Assembly: GCA_035512995.1 (NCBI GenBank)
Contig: DATKCY010000189.1
Location: 1-44,206, forward strand
Length of the DNA stretch: 44,206 nt
Source: Thermohalobaculum sp035512995
Lineage (GTDB): Bacteria; Pseudomonadota; Alphaproteobacteria; Rhodobacterales; Rhodobacteraceae
Reading direction: 5' to 3'
This document shows positions 33,863-42,287 of the stretch, piece after piece. A program made the translations under genes and the position numbers. Numbering within the stretch: position 1 is the stretch's first letter; each line of letters opens with the position of its first letter. Below the pieces are notes generated by a model, which searched no databases, had not been told where the DNA came from, and saw only the letters and a list, made by a program, of their open reading frames with translations.

Positions 33863-34753
33863 ATGATCCTCGAGCGGCGCCGGATCCGGCGCCGCCTCAC
33901 CTTCTGGCGCGTGCTGGCCGTCGTGGCGGTGCTGGCCTTCCTCGCCGCGGTGCTGCCGTGGCCCGGCGGCCGTCCCGCCGGCGACCATGTCGCCCGGATC
34001 TGGATCGACGGGCTCATCACCGCCGATGCCGATCGCTCGGAGCGTCTGCGGGAGATCGCCGAAGACGAGGAGGCCCGCGCGCTGATCGTTCATATCAACA
34101 GCCCCGGCGGCACCGTCGTCGCCTCCGAGATTCTCTACCAGAACCTGCGCGACATCTCCGAGGTCAAGCCGGTCGTGGCCGTGATGGCCTCGGCCGCCGC
34201 GTCCGGCGGCTACATCACCGCGCTCGCCGCCGACCGCATCATCGCGCACGGCAACACGATCACCGGCTCGATCGGGGTCGTGGCCGAGGTTCCGAACTTC
34301 GCCCGGCTGCTCGACAGCCTCGGGATCGAGGTGACCCAGGTGAAGTCGGCGCCCCTCAAGGGCGAGCCGAGCCTCTTCACCGAGCCCGCGCCGGGCGCCT
34401 TCGAGGCGCAGGACGCGCTGGTCGAGGACATGTACGGCTGGTTCAAGGCGCTGGTCGCCGAGCGTCGCGGCATGAGCGAGGCGGAGGTCGCCGAGGTGGC
34501 GAACGGCCGCGCCTATACCGGGCGGCAGGCGCTGGCGCTCGGCCTGATCGACGCGCTCGGGAACGAGGACGCGGCGCTCGCCTGGCTCGAGGAGGAGCAC
34601 GGCATCGACCTCGGCGTCCCGCGGGACTGGCACTGGGATGACGACGGCCTGCCCCTCCCGTTCTTCGACTTCGGCGATGCGGCGGCGCGTCTCCTCGGCC
34701 TCGAGCGGCCGCTCATGATGCCGGTGCCGCAGCTTTTTGCGGTGATGCAGTAA
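33863..34753 (+). CDS. sppA: Signal peptide peptidase SppA (short form)
   Basis: A 296-residue membrane-anchored serine protease that degrades cleaved signal peptides. A single N-terminal membrane segment (about 15-38) is followed by the S49 domain: HINSPGGTVVASEILY, the nucleophile Ser in MASAAASGGYITALAAD, GSIGVVAEVPNF and the general-base Lys region KSAPLKGEPSLF. The short single-domain form matches archaeal, Gram-positive and many alphaproteobacterial SppA proteins rather than the double-length E. coli form. ATG 33863 is taken as start; GTG 33845 and ATG 33803 (overlapping rpsA) are alternatives, none with a strong ribosome site. Confidence 0.93.
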   Translation: MILERRRIRRRLTFWRVLAVVAVLAFLAAVLPWPGGRPAGDHVARIWIDGLITADADRSERLREIAEDEEARALIVHINSPGGTVVASEILYQNLRDISEVKPVVAVMASAAASGGYITALAADRIIAHGNTITGSIGVVAEVPNFARLLDSLGIEVTQVKSAPLKGEPSLFTEPAPGAFEAQDALVEDMYGWFKALVAERRGMSEAEVAEVANGRAYTGRQALALGLIDALGNEDAALAWLEEEHGIDLGVPRDWHWDDDGLPLPFFDFGDAAARLLGLERPLMMPVPQLFAVMQ

Positions 34754-34772
34754 CCACTTCGGCCCCCGGGCG

Positions 34773-34801
34773 TTGACGCCGCGCGCGCGCTTCTCCATCC
34801 T
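34773..34801 (+). promoter_or_regulatory. Candidate promoter of ihfB-lapA-trpF
   Basis: TTGACG and CATCCT separated by 17 bases between sppA and ihfB. The -35 matches five of six positions, the -10 only three. The leader to ihfB would be about 50 bases. Confidence 0.35.
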
Positions 34802-34860
34802 CACCCGGTTCCGCAAGATGGGGGACGCGCGCAAGACGAGTCGCCTTTGGGGGGCCGACC

Positions 34861-35142
34861 ATGATCAAGTCCGAACTGATCCAGCAGATCGCGGAGGAGA
34901 ACCCCCATTTGTACCAGCGCGATGTCGAGCGCATCGTCGCGACCGTCTTCGAGGAGATCACTTCGGCGCTGGCGCGCGGGGACCGGGTTGAACTGCGCGG
35001 CTTCGGCGCTTTCTCCGTCAAGCAGCGCGACGCGCGGACGGGGCGCAATCCGCGGACCGGGGAGCAGGTGCCCGTGCCGGCGAAGACGGTGCCGTTCTTC
35101 AAGGCCGGCAAGGAGCTGCGCGAGCGCATGAACCAGGACTGA
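34861..35142 (+). CDS. ihfB: Integration host factor subunit beta
   Basis: A 93-residue DNA-bending protein. ITSALARGDRVELRGFGAFSVKQRDARTGRNPRTGE is the HU/IHF arm region with the intercalating Pro in NPRTGE. It begins MIKSELIQQIAEENPHLYQRD, as IHF-beta does, rather than the HU opening. It pairs with an alpha subunit encoded elsewhere. The position after rpsA-sppA and before lapA is standard for the class. Confidence 0.95.
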   Translation: MIKSELIQQIAEENPHLYQRDVERIVATVFEEITSALARGDRVELRGFGAFSVKQRDARTGRNPRTGEQVPVPAKTVPFFKAGKELRERMNQD

Positions 35143-35197
35143 CCGCGCCCCCCGGGTGCCGCGGCGGTCGCCCCACCGGAGGCAAGGCGAGAAACGG

Positions 35198-35533
35198 ATG
35201 CTGAAGGCAATCAAGATGGTCCTGCTGGTGCTTCTGGCGCTGGCGCTGATCGTGATCGGCGTCGCGAACATGACGCCGGTCGACCTGCACCTGGTGCCGC
35301 CGGTGATCGCCGAGGGGCGCTACACGCTGCACCAGATCCCGCTGGTCGCGGTGATTCTGGTCTCGATCCTGGTCGGGATCCTGATCGGCGAGCTGATCGA
35401 GTGGGTGCGCGAGCACAAGCATCGCCGGACCGCGCGCAGGAAGAAGCGCGAGGCCGAGGCGCTGGCCCGCGAGAACGAGACGCTGAAGCGCCGGCTCGAG
35501 GACGACGACCTGCCCAAGATCCCCGTCCGCTGA
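35198..35533 (+). CDS. lapA: LapA family protein (DUF1049)
   Basis: A 111-residue inner-membrane protein with two membrane segments (about 3-25 and 47-70) and a cytoplasmic basic, coiled-coil tail (HKHRRTARRKKREAEALARENETLKRR). Related enterobacterial LapA works with LapB in assembling or regulating lipopolysaccharide synthesis; that role here is by family only. GGAGG lies about 19 bases upstream of the ATG, with GGCGAG nearer. Starts upstream of 35198 would add a charged stretch that is not family-like. Confidence 0.86.
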   Translation: MLKAIKMVLLVLLALALIVIGVANMTPVDLHLVPPVIAEGRYTLHQIPLVAVILVSILVGILIGELIEWVREHKHRRTARRKKREAEALARENETLKRRLEDDDLPKIPVR

Positions 35534-35543
35534 TCCCGCCTCG

Positions 35544-36215
35544 ATGCGCGTCAAGATCTGCGGCCTCACCGACGCCGCCGCCGTCGCCCATGCGGCCGCG
35601 GCGGGCGCCGACTATGTGGGCCTGGTCTTCTTCCCGCCCTCGCCCCGCGCGCTGGGGCTCGAGGAGGCGCAGGCGCTCGCCGCCGCGTCGCCCAGAGGGG
35701 TCCGGCGCGTCGCCCTCGTGGTCGACGCCGACGACCTTCTGCTCGCGCGGCTCGTGCGCTCGGTGCCGCTCGACATGCTGCAGTTCCACGGCCACGAGAC
35801 CCCGGAGCGGGTCGAGGAGATCCGCGCCCGCCACGGCCTGCCGGTGATGAAGGTCATCGGCGTCGCCGACGCGGACGACCTCGCGGCGATCGGCGAGTAC
35901 GAGGACGTCGCCGACCAGCTCATGATCGACGCGAAGCCGCCGCCAGGGGCGACCCGGCCCGGCGGCAACGCGCTCCGCTTCGACTGGCAGCTCATCGCCG
36001 GGCGGACCTGGCGGCTGCCCTGGATGCTGGCGGGCGGGCTCACGCCCGAGAACGTGGCCGACGCGGTGCGCCTGACCGGCGCGACTGAAGTCGACGTCTC
36101 CTCGGGCGTCGAGGCCATTCCGGGCGTCAAGGACCTGGCCCGCGTCACGGCCTTCATCGCCGCCGCCAAGGGCACGGCCGCCGGACCGGACACTGCCGGG
36201 CCCGCCCCGGCCTGA
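35544..36215 (+). CDS. trpF: Phosphoribosylanthranilate isomerase
   Basis: A 223-residue TIM-barrel enzyme of tryptophan synthesis. MRVKICGLTDA holds the general-base Cys, YVGLVFFPPSPR follows, LQFHGHETPE and the Asp in MIDAKPP complete the active site, and AGGLTPENVADAV with VDVSSGVEAIPGVKD binds the phosphate. In many relatives trpB and trpA follow directly; here the next gene is trxB on the other strand, so trpBA must lie elsewhere. It starts 11 bp after lapA. Confidence 0.97.
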   Translation: MRVKICGLTDAAAVAHAAAAGADYVGLVFFPPSPRALGLEEAQALAAASPRGVRRVALVVDADDLLLARLVRSVPLDMLQFHGHETPERVEEIRARHGLPVMKVIGVADADDLAAIGEYEDVADQLMIDAKPPPGATRPGGNALRFDWQLIAGRTWRLPWMLAGGLTPENVADAVRLTGATEVDVSSGVEAIPGVKDLARVTAFIAAAKGTAAGPDTAGPAPA

Positions 36216-36327
36216 CGCCGGTGCCGGCCGCGGCGCTCTGCGCCCGCGGGGGATCGGGGCGCTCCGGTGGCGCAGCCCCGGCCTGCTCGACCCCGCTTCC
36301 GAGGAAAGGTACGGGAACGCCCTGCAC

Positions 36328-37290
36328 CTACTCCGCCGCCTGAACCTCGCCGGTCTGCTGCACGGCGAGGAACTTCTCGGCCTCGAGCGCCGCCATGCAG
36401 CCCATGCCGGCCGAGGTCACGGCCTGGCGGTAGACCCAGTCGACCACGTCGCCGGCGGCGAAGACCCCGGGAATCGAGGTCTCGGTCGTGCCGGGCCTGG
36501 TGACGACGTAGCCGCCCATATGGGTCTCGAGCTGATCGGCAACGAGCTCGGAGGCGGGCGTGTGGCCGATGGCGACGAAGACCCCGGCCAGCTCGACCTC
36601 CCGCGTCTCGCCAGTCCGTGCGTGCGCGAGGCGGACGCCGGTCACGCCCTCCGCGGGGGTGCCGAGCACCTCGTCGACGACGTGATTCCAGATCACCTCG
36701 ATCTTCGGGTGCTTGAAGAGCCGCTGCTGCAGGATCTTGTCGGCCCGCAGCGCGTCGCGCCGGTGCACCAGGGTCACCTTCGAGGCCAGGTTGCCGAGAT
36801 AGAGCGCCTCCTCGACCGCGGTGTTGCCGCCGCCGACGACCAGCACCTCGCGCCCGCGATAGAAAAAGCCGTCGCAGGTCGCGCAGGCCGAGACCCCCTG
36901 GCCCTGGAACTTCGCCTCCGACGGCAGGCCGAGCCAGCGCGCCTGCGCGCCGGTCGCGAGGATCACGGCATCCGCCGTCCAGACGGCGCCGCTGTCGCAC
37001 TCCGCCCGGAACGGGCGCCGGCCGAGGTCGAGCCGCGTCACGTGGTCCGACACGATCTCGGTTCCGACCGCGCGGGCGTGCGCCTCCATGTTCTGCATGA
37101 GGTCGGGGCCCTGGATCTCGGCGGTGCCGGGCCAGTTCTCGACCTCGGTCGTGATCGTCAGCTGCCCGCCCGCCTGGATGCCCTGGATCAGCACCGGCTC
37201 GAGCAGCGCGCGCGCGGCGTAAACGGCCGCCGTGTAGCCGGCGGGTCCGGAGCCGATGATCAGCACATGGGCGTGGCGCGTCTCGGACAT
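36328..37290 (-). CDS. trxB: Thioredoxin reductase
   Basis: A 320-residue FAD enzyme passing electrons from NADPH to thioredoxin. LIIGSGPAGYTAAVYAARA is the FAD-binding Rossmann motif, the redox pair is Cys136-Cys139 in SACATCDGFF, VLVVGGGNTAVEEALYL binds NADPH, and PGVFAAGDVVDWVYRQAVTSAGMGCMAALEAEKFL closes the FAD site. Length is standard. It is convergent with trpF and lies downstream of the DUF72 gene on the same strand. Confidence 0.97.
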   Translation of the reverse strand: MSETRHAHVLIIGSGPAGYTAAVYAARALLEPVLIQGIQAGGQLTITTEVENWPGTAEIQGPDLMQNMEAHARAVGTEIVSDHVTRLDLGRRPFRAECDSGAVWTADAVILATGAQARWLGLPSEAKFQGQGVSACATCDGFFYRGREVLVVGGGNTAVEEALYLGNLASKVTLVHRRDALRADKILQQRLFKHPKIEVIWNHVVDEVLGTPAEGVTGVRLAHARTGETREVELAGVFVAIGHTPASELVADQLETHMGGYVVTRPGTTETSIPGVFAAGDVVDWVYRQAVTSAGMGCMAALEAEKFLAVQQTGEVQAAE

Positions 37291-37348
37291 GGGCTCTCCT
37301 CGCGGACGGTTGCCCCTAGATACGGGCTCGCGCCTGCCGCGCCAAGGG

Positions 37349-38134
37349 TCAGTGGTCGAGCCGCTCGAGGAGCGCGGTCGCGGCGGCCGGCGCCCGGACC
37401 TTGGCGCCCGCGATCATGTAGACGAAGACGTCCCGCGGCTCCCTGGGCGCCGGTTCGGCGTGAAGCGGCAGGCCCGGCGGCGCCTCACCCGCCTCCCACG
37501 CCCGCACCGCCTCCGCCCAGCGGTCGAGTGCAGCGTCGTCATAGCCGGTCGGCACGTTCTCCTCCGTCCGCTGCAGCCGGGCGTAGACAAAGTCGGCGGT
37601 GACGTCGCCGAGGAGCGGGCGGTCCTCGCCGTCCACGGTCGCGACTGCGACGCCGTGGCGGCGGGCGAGGGCGACGAAGGCCTCGTTCTTGAAGCTCTCA
37701 TGCCGCACCTCGAGCACGTGGCGGAGCACCCGGCCCTCCGCCTCCCGCGGCAGGAGGTCGAGGAAGGCCGCCACGTCATCGGCGTCGAACGCGCGCGTTG
37801 GCGGGAATTGCCAGAGCAGGGGGCCGAGCTTGCGCCCCAGCTCCGGCACACCGCTCGCCATGAACCAGCCGATGGCCTCGCCCGTCTCGGCCAGCCGGCG
37901 CTTGTTGACGATCGCCCGGTGGCCCTTGACCGCGAAGACGAAGCCCTCCGGCGTCTCGTCGCGCCACTTGGCGAAGCTCGCCCGCGACTGGGTGCGGTAG
38001 AAGGTGCCGTTGATCTCGATCGTCGTGACCTGGCGGCTGGCATGCCTCAGCTCGTCGGCCTGCTTCAGCCCCTCGGGATAGAAAACGCCGCGCCAGGGCT
38101 TGTACGTCCAGCCGCCGATGCCGACCCGGATCAT
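37349..38134 (-). CDS. DUF72 family protein
   Basis: A 261-residue TIM-barrel-like protein. IRVGIGGWTYKPWRGVFYPEGL, TTIEINGTFYRTQSRASFAKW, GFVFAVKGHRAIVNKRRL and PLLWQFPPT are the family's conserved blocks. A Trp-rich, acidic active-site-like cleft is suggested, but DUF72 has no established function. Start ATG 38134 gives the canonical opening; the longer in-frame start reads through repeats of GC-rich noncoding sequence. Confidence 0.92.
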   Translation of the reverse strand: MIRVGIGGWTYKPWRGVFYPEGLKQADELRHASRQVTTIEINGTFYRTQSRASFAKWRDETPEGFVFAVKGHRAIVNKRRLAETGEAIGWFMASGVPELGRKLGPLLWQFPPTRAFDADDVAAFLDLLPREAEGRVLRHVLEVRHESFKNEAFVALARRHGVAVATVDGEDRPLLGDVTADFVYARLQRTEENVPTGYDDAALDRWAEAVRAWEAGEAPPGLPLHAEPAPREPRDVFVYMIAGAKVRAPAAATALLERLDH

Positions 38135-38237
38135 GCGCGGGCTCCCCTTCCGTGTTGCCGGATCATGGCGGTGCGGGGCGCCGGGGTCGAGCCCCCGCAG
38201 GCTTGACAGCGGGGCGCCCCGGCGGCTCCTTGGGCGC

Positions 38238-39374
38238 ATGCTTCACTTTACCGCCGACGAGTTCGCCGACCGGATGGCCCGGGCCCGCGCCGCGATGGCC
38301 GAGGCCGGGCTCGACGTCCTGCTCCTGTTCGCGCCCGAGAGCCAGTATTGGCTGACCGGCTATGACACCTTCGGCTACTGCTTCTTCCAGTGCCTCGTCG
38401 TGTCGGAGCGCGAGCCGGTGCTGCTGACGCGCTCGGCCGACCGCCGCCAGGCGGAGCTGACGTCGACCATCCGCGACATCCGGGTCTGGACGGACCGGGA
38501 GGGGGCCGATCCGACCGCCGACCTGGTGGCGCACCTCGACGATCTCGGCCTTCGCGGCAGGCGGATCGGGTGGGAAACGCGGACGCAGGGTCTCGTCCAC
38601 CACCACGGCGCGCGGCTCGCGGCGAAGCTGCCCGACCTCGTGGAGGCGTCGGACCTGATGGGCCGGTTGCGCCTCGTGAAGAGCCCTGCCGAGATCGGGT
38701 ATGTCCGCGAAGCCGCGAAGCTCGCCGACCGCGCCTGGGACGCGGCGCTCGAGGTCGCGGCACCGGGCGCCGACGAGGGCGTGATCCTGGGGCTCATGCA
38801 CCAGCAGATCTTCTTCGGCGGCGGCGACTACCCGGCGAACGAGTTCATCATCGGCTCGGGCGAGCACGCGCTCCTCTGCCGCTACCAGTCGGGTCGCCGG
38901 CGGCTCGACGCGAACGACCAGCTCACGCTCGAATGGGCGGGGGTCTGCCGCCACTACCACGCCGCGCTGATGAAGACGATCGTGATCGGCGCCCCGCGCC
39001 CGCAGCACGAGGCCATGCAGGAGGCGGCGAAGGAGGCGTTGCTCGCCTGCGAAGCGGCGCTGAAGCCCGGCGCCACGATGGGCGATGTCTTTGCCGCGCA
39101 AGCCGAGACGCTCGACCGGTGCGGCATGGAGGAGCACCGGTTGAACGCCTGCGGGTACTCGCTGGGGCCGCGGTTCTCGCCCTCGTGGATGGAGGACCAG
39201 ATGTTCTACGAGGGCGCCCGGACCGTGATCGAGCCCGGGATGGTGTTCTTCCTGCACATGATCCTGATGGACTCGGCCACTGGCACCGCCCTCTGCCTCG
39301 GCCGGACCTCGCTCGTCGTCGAAAGCGGCGCCGAGCCGCTGAGCCGCATGCCTCTGGAGATGGTGACGCGCTAG
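38238..39374 (+). CDS. M24/creatinase-fold hydrolase, substrate unknown
   Basis: A 378-residue protein with a creatinase-type N-terminal domain (1-140) and a C-terminal pita-bread M24 domain. ESQYWLTGYDTFGYCFFQ is the usual N-domain signature. In the catalytic domain LEWAGVCRHYHAALMKT replaces the two metal-binding Asp residues of aminopeptidase P (Glu232 and no Asp at the second place), so it should be metal-free, like creatinase and ectoine hydrolase. It resembles the DoeA encoded 4 kb downstream but has its own N-terminus and lacks DoeA-specific blocks. It may act on a cyclic amidine or a related osmolyte. The ATG has no ribosome site and a TTGACA lies 30 bases upstream. Confidence 0.85.
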   Translation: MLHFTADEFADRMARARAAMAEAGLDVLLLFAPESQYWLTGYDTFGYCFFQCLVVSEREPVLLTRSADRRQAELTSTIRDIRVWTDREGADPTADLVAHLDDLGLRGRRIGWETRTQGLVHHHGARLAAKLPDLVEASDLMGRLRLVKSPAEIGYVREAAKLADRAWDAALEVAAPGADEGVILGLMHQQIFFGGGDYPANEFIIGSGEHALLCRYQSGRRRLDANDQLTLEWAGVCRHYHAALMKTIVIGAPRPQHEAMQEAAKEALLACEAALKPGATMGDVFAAQAETLDRCGMEEHRLNACGYSLGPRFSPSWMEDQMFYEGARTVIEPGMVFFLHMILMDSATGTALCLGRTSLVVESGAEPLSRMPLEMVTR

Positions 39375-39464
39375 CAGGCTGCCGCTTGCCCTCGGCAGCC
39401 GAGCGAACTAGATCCGAAATCTGCCCCGTTGGTTCCTTTCTGCGAGCCGCTCCAGCGCGAGACC

Positions 39465-40181
39465 ATGTATTCCGCAGCCCCTCCGACTCCGCATGCCGAG
39501 CGGCTCGTCACGCTCCTGACGCTCATCGCCGGGAACGAGCGCGCGGCGCACGAGATCGCGTTCGCGCTGGACGGCGAGAGGGGAACGGAGATGGCGCTCG
39601 AGCAGTGCCCGGCCGATCTGCTCCGCGACGCGCTCGGCCATGCGGTCAGCCGTGCCGACGGGCGATCGGTGCTGCCCGGCCCGCAGCGGCTGGCGCTGGT
39701 GCTGGCGCGGGCGACGAAGCTGGGCGACGCGCGGGCGGCCGAGCTGGCGGGGCTGTCGGCGGAGGCCTTCAGGCGCGAGATCGAAGCCGCCGAGGAGGCT
39801 TTGTCCGCGGTGCCGAACCGGCGTGCGGTGGTGCTCGAGGACCACCTGCTGGCGCGGGAGACCCTGGTGGACCAGGCGGCCGTCGCGGGGCTCGAGGTGA
39901 TCGCCGCGACCGGCAACGGTCGTGCGGCAGTCGCGGCCGCGGCGGCATTCGCCCCGGCCATCGCGCTGGTCGACCTTACGCTCGACGGCGCCGAACTCGC
40001 CGGCGATCTCGGCGCCATGCAGATCCGCGAGGTGGCGCCCGACTGCCACGTGATGTTCGTGACCGGCTATCCGGACGCCCCGCGGATCGCCAGCCTGATG
40101 CAGAACGCCAGCGCTCTTCTGAAGCCCGTCGGGCAGGAGCAGCTGTCCGCCGCCGTCCGCGCCGCCCTGCCGCATCTCTGA
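39465..40181 (+). CDS. PhyR-like anti-anti-sigma regulator (sigma-like domain plus receiver)
   Basis: A 238-residue protein. The C-terminal part (118-238) is a complete receiver: Glu125-Asp126 acidic pair, phospho-acceptor Asp170 (ALVDLTLDG), Thr200 (FVTGYPD) and Lys220 (LLKPV). The N-terminal part (1-115) resembles the ECF-sigma-like domain of PhyR: helices around RLALVLARATKLGDARAAELAGLSAEAFRREIE occupy the place of the sigma-4 helix-turn-helix. PhyR sequesters the anti-sigma factor NepR when phosphorylated, freeing EcfG for the general stress response. No nepR, ecfG or histidine kinase gene is adjacent, so this is an orphan and a divergent one. ATG 39465 is preferred over an upstream TTG. 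Confidence 0.72.
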   Translation: MYSAAPPTPHAERLVTLLTLIAGNERAAHEIAFALDGERGTEMALEQCPADLLRDALGHAVSRADGRSVLPGPQRLALVLARATKLGDARAAELAGLSAEAFRREIEAAEEALSAVPNRRAVVLEDHLLARETLVDQAAVAGLEVIAATGNGRAAVAAAAAFAPAIALVDLTLDGAELAGDLGAMQIREVAPDCHVMFVTGYPDAPRIASLMQNASALLKPVGQEQLSAAVRAALPHL

Positions 40182-40293
40182 CGCCCGCGGGTCACCGGAC
40201 GCCGCTGCCCGCCGCGCCGATTGCAATGCGCCCGCTCAATCTGCATGGTCGCCGGGCCGGTAAAAGTGCACCGGCGCCGGATCCGGGGGGCGC

Positions 40294-41283
40294 ATGCGCG
40301 GGGTCACCTTCGCCGATATCCTGACCGCCCGGCGGCGCATCGGCGGGGCGGTCCGGCGCACGCCGCTCGCGTTCTCGGACAGCCTGAGCGAGCGATGCGG
40401 CGTCCCCGTCCACCTGAAGTTCGAGCACCACCAGATCACCGGCGCGTTCAAGCTGCGCGGCGCGACGAACGCGATCCTGGCGATGGACGACGCGGCGCGC
40501 GCGGCCGGCGTCGCCGCTGCCTCGACCGGCAATCACGGCCGCGGTGTCGCCCACGCCGCGAAGGTCGCCGGCGCCCGCGCCATCGTCTGCCTCTCGCGGC
40601 TGGTGCCGAAGAACAAGGTCGAGGCGATCGAGGCGCTGGGCGCCGAGGTCCGAATCACCGGTGCGAGCCAGGACGAGGCCCAGGCCGAGGTTGACCGGCT
40701 GGTCGCCGAAGAGGGCATGACGATGATCTCGCCCTTCGAGGACCCGTATGTCATCGCCGGCCAGGGCACGCTCGGCCTCGAGATCGTCGAGGATCTGCCG
40801 GAAGCCGAGACCGTGCTGGTGCCGCTCTCGGGGGGCGGGCTGATCTCCGGCATCGCCATCGCGGTCAAGACGGCGCTGCCGAAGGCGCGGGTCGTGGGCC
40901 TGACGATGGAGCACGGCGCTGCCATGCACGCGAGCCTGAAGGCCGGCCACCCCGTCGAGGTCGAGGAGGTGCCGACGCTCGCCGACAGCCTGGGCGGGGG
41001 CATCGGCCTCGACAACGTCCACACCTTCTCGACCGTGCGCGAGCTGGTCGACGACGTCGTCCTGCTCAGCGAGGAGGAGATCGCGGAGGGCATCCGCCAC
41101 GCCTACTGGAAGGAGCGGCAGGTGGTGGAGGGCGCGGCCGCGGTCGGCATCGCGGCGCTACTGACGGGCAGGATCGAGGCCCGCGGTCCCACGGCCGCGC
41201 TCCTCAGCGGCTGCAACATCGACATGGAGGTCCACCGCCGCCTCGTCTCGGGCGAGATGGTGCGCGCGGGCGAGGCGGCGTGA
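40294..41283 (+). CDS. eutB: Hydroxyectoine utilization dehydratase EutB
   Basis: A 329-residue PLP enzyme of the threonine-dehydratase fold. The PLP lysine is in HHQITGAFKLRGATNAI, the phosphate loop is STGNHGRGVAHAA, and LSGGGLISGIAIA is the glycine-rich cofactor loop. Sequence choices such as GVTFADILTARRRIGGAVRRTPL and DSLGGGIGLDNVHTFSTVRELVDDVVL match the EutB subgroup found with eutC in ectoine catabolic clusters. EutB is thought to act in the conversion of hydroxyectoine to ectoine. It overlaps eutC (GTG in its stop codon). Confidence 0.9.
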   Translation: MRGVTFADILTARRRIGGAVRRTPLAFSDSLSERCGVPVHLKFEHHQITGAFKLRGATNAILAMDDAARAAGVAAASTGNHGRGVAHAAKVAGARAIVCLSRLVPKNKVEAIEALGAEVRITGASQDEAQAEVDRLVAEEGMTMISPFEDPYVIAGQGTLGLEIVEDLPEAETVLVPLSGGGLISGIAIAVKTALPKARVVGLTMEHGAAMHASLKAGHPVEVEEVPTLADSLGGGIGLDNVHTFSTVRELVDDVVLLSEEEIAEGIRHAYWKERQVVEGAAAVGIAALLTGRIEARGPTAALLSGCNIDMEVHRRLVSGEMVRAGEAA

Positions 41284-42272
41284 GCACGGTCCGGATCGCC
41301 ACCGAGCAGGACCTGCGCGGCATCGTCCGGCTCGACGCCGATGCGGTCGCCTGCGTCGAGCAGGCGTTCTCCGCGCTCGCGAACGGCGGGGTCGTCATGC
41401 CGCCGATTCTGCGCCTCGACATCGAGGCGGCGAACGGCGAGGTCGACGTCAAGACCGCCTATGTGCCGGGCATCGACAGCTTCGCGATCAAGATCAGCCC
41501 CGGCTTCTTCGACAATCCGAAGCTTGGCCTGCCGAGCGTGAACGGCCTGATGACGCTCTTCAGCGCGAAGACCGGCCTGCTCGAGGCAGTGCTGCTCGAC
41601 AACGGCTACCTGACCGATGTGCGCACCGCCGCCGCGGGCGCGGTGGCGGCGAAGCACCTGGCGCGCGAGGACGCAGCGATCGCCGCGATCATCGGCACGG
41701 GCGTGCAGGCGCGGCTGCAGCTCGAGGCGCTGGCGCTGGTCCGCCCGATCGAGCGGGCCGCGATCTGGGGGCGCGACGCGGCCAAGGCGGAAAAGGCCGC
41801 GGCCGGGCTTTCCGACCATCTCGGCATCCCCGTCGCCGCCGCCGGCAGCGTCCGCGCCGCGGTCGAGGGCGCCGACATCGTCGTGACCACGACGCCGTCG
41901 ACCGAGCCGCTGGTGATGGCGGACTGGCTGGCGCCGGGCCAGCACGTGACCGCGATGGGCTCGGACGCCGAGCACAAGAACGAGCTCGACCCGGCTGCCA
42001 TTCGCCGCGCCGACCTCTACGTCGCCGACAGCCTGGCGCAGACGCGCGTCCTCGGCGAGCTCCATCACGCGATCGCGGCCGGCGTCGCCGGCGCCGACGA
42101 GGACTTCCCGGAGCTCGGCGCCGTCGTGACCGGCCGCCATCCCGGCCGCACGGACGCAGGCCAGATCACCGTCGCCGACCTGACCGGAACCGGCGTCCAG
42201 GACACCGCCATCGCGACGCTCGCGATGAAGCGACTCTACGCCGCCGGCGCCGGCGCCGAATTCACCTCCTGA
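41280..42272 (+). CDS. eutC: Ectoine utilization protein EutC (ornithine cyclodeaminase family)
   Basis: A 330-residue member of the ornithine cyclodeaminase / mu-crystallin family. It has VKTAYVPGIDSFAIKISPGF (substrate lysine), DVRTAAAGAVAAKHLAR, the NAD-binding AAIIGTGVQARLQLEAL and VVTTTPSTEPLV. These blocks and the gene order match EutC of hydroxyectoine catabolic clusters, where it is thought to act after EutB on the hydroxyectoine-to-ectoine route. The start is GTG in a four-base overlap with eutB. Confidence 0.92.
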   Translation: MSTVRIATEQDLRGIVRLDADAVACVEQAFSALANGGVVMPPILRLDIEAANGEVDVKTAYVPGIDSFAIKISPGFFDNPKLGLPSVNGLMTLFSAKTGLLEAVLLDNGYLTDVRTAAAGAVAAKHLAREDAAIAAIIGTGVQARLQLEALALVRPIERAAIWGRDAAKAEKAAAGLSDHLGIPVAAAGSVRAAVEGADIVVTTTPSTEPLVMADWLAPGQHVTAMGSDAEHKNELDPAAIRRADLYVADSLAQTRVLGELHHAIAAGVAGADEDFPELGAVVTGRHPGRTDAGQITVADLTGTGVQDTAIATLAMKRLYAAGAGAEFTS

Positions 42273-42287
42273 CCCGCGAGGCTCCAG

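Noticed and set aside
35140..35168. GACCGC / GCGGTC hairpin after ihfB as a terminator
   Set aside because: The stem is six bases with a long loop and lapA-trpF follow closely in the same direction, so termination here is unlikely.
38203..38231. A leaderless promoter for the M24 gene based on a perfect TTGACA
   Set aside because: The sequence 17 bases downstream (CTCCTT) is not a credible -10 element.
39408..39445. An EcfG-type promoter (GGAAC plus CGTT) before the PhyR-like gene
   Set aside because: GAAC and CGTT occur, but the first G is C and the spacing is 18 rather than 16-17, so chance is likely.
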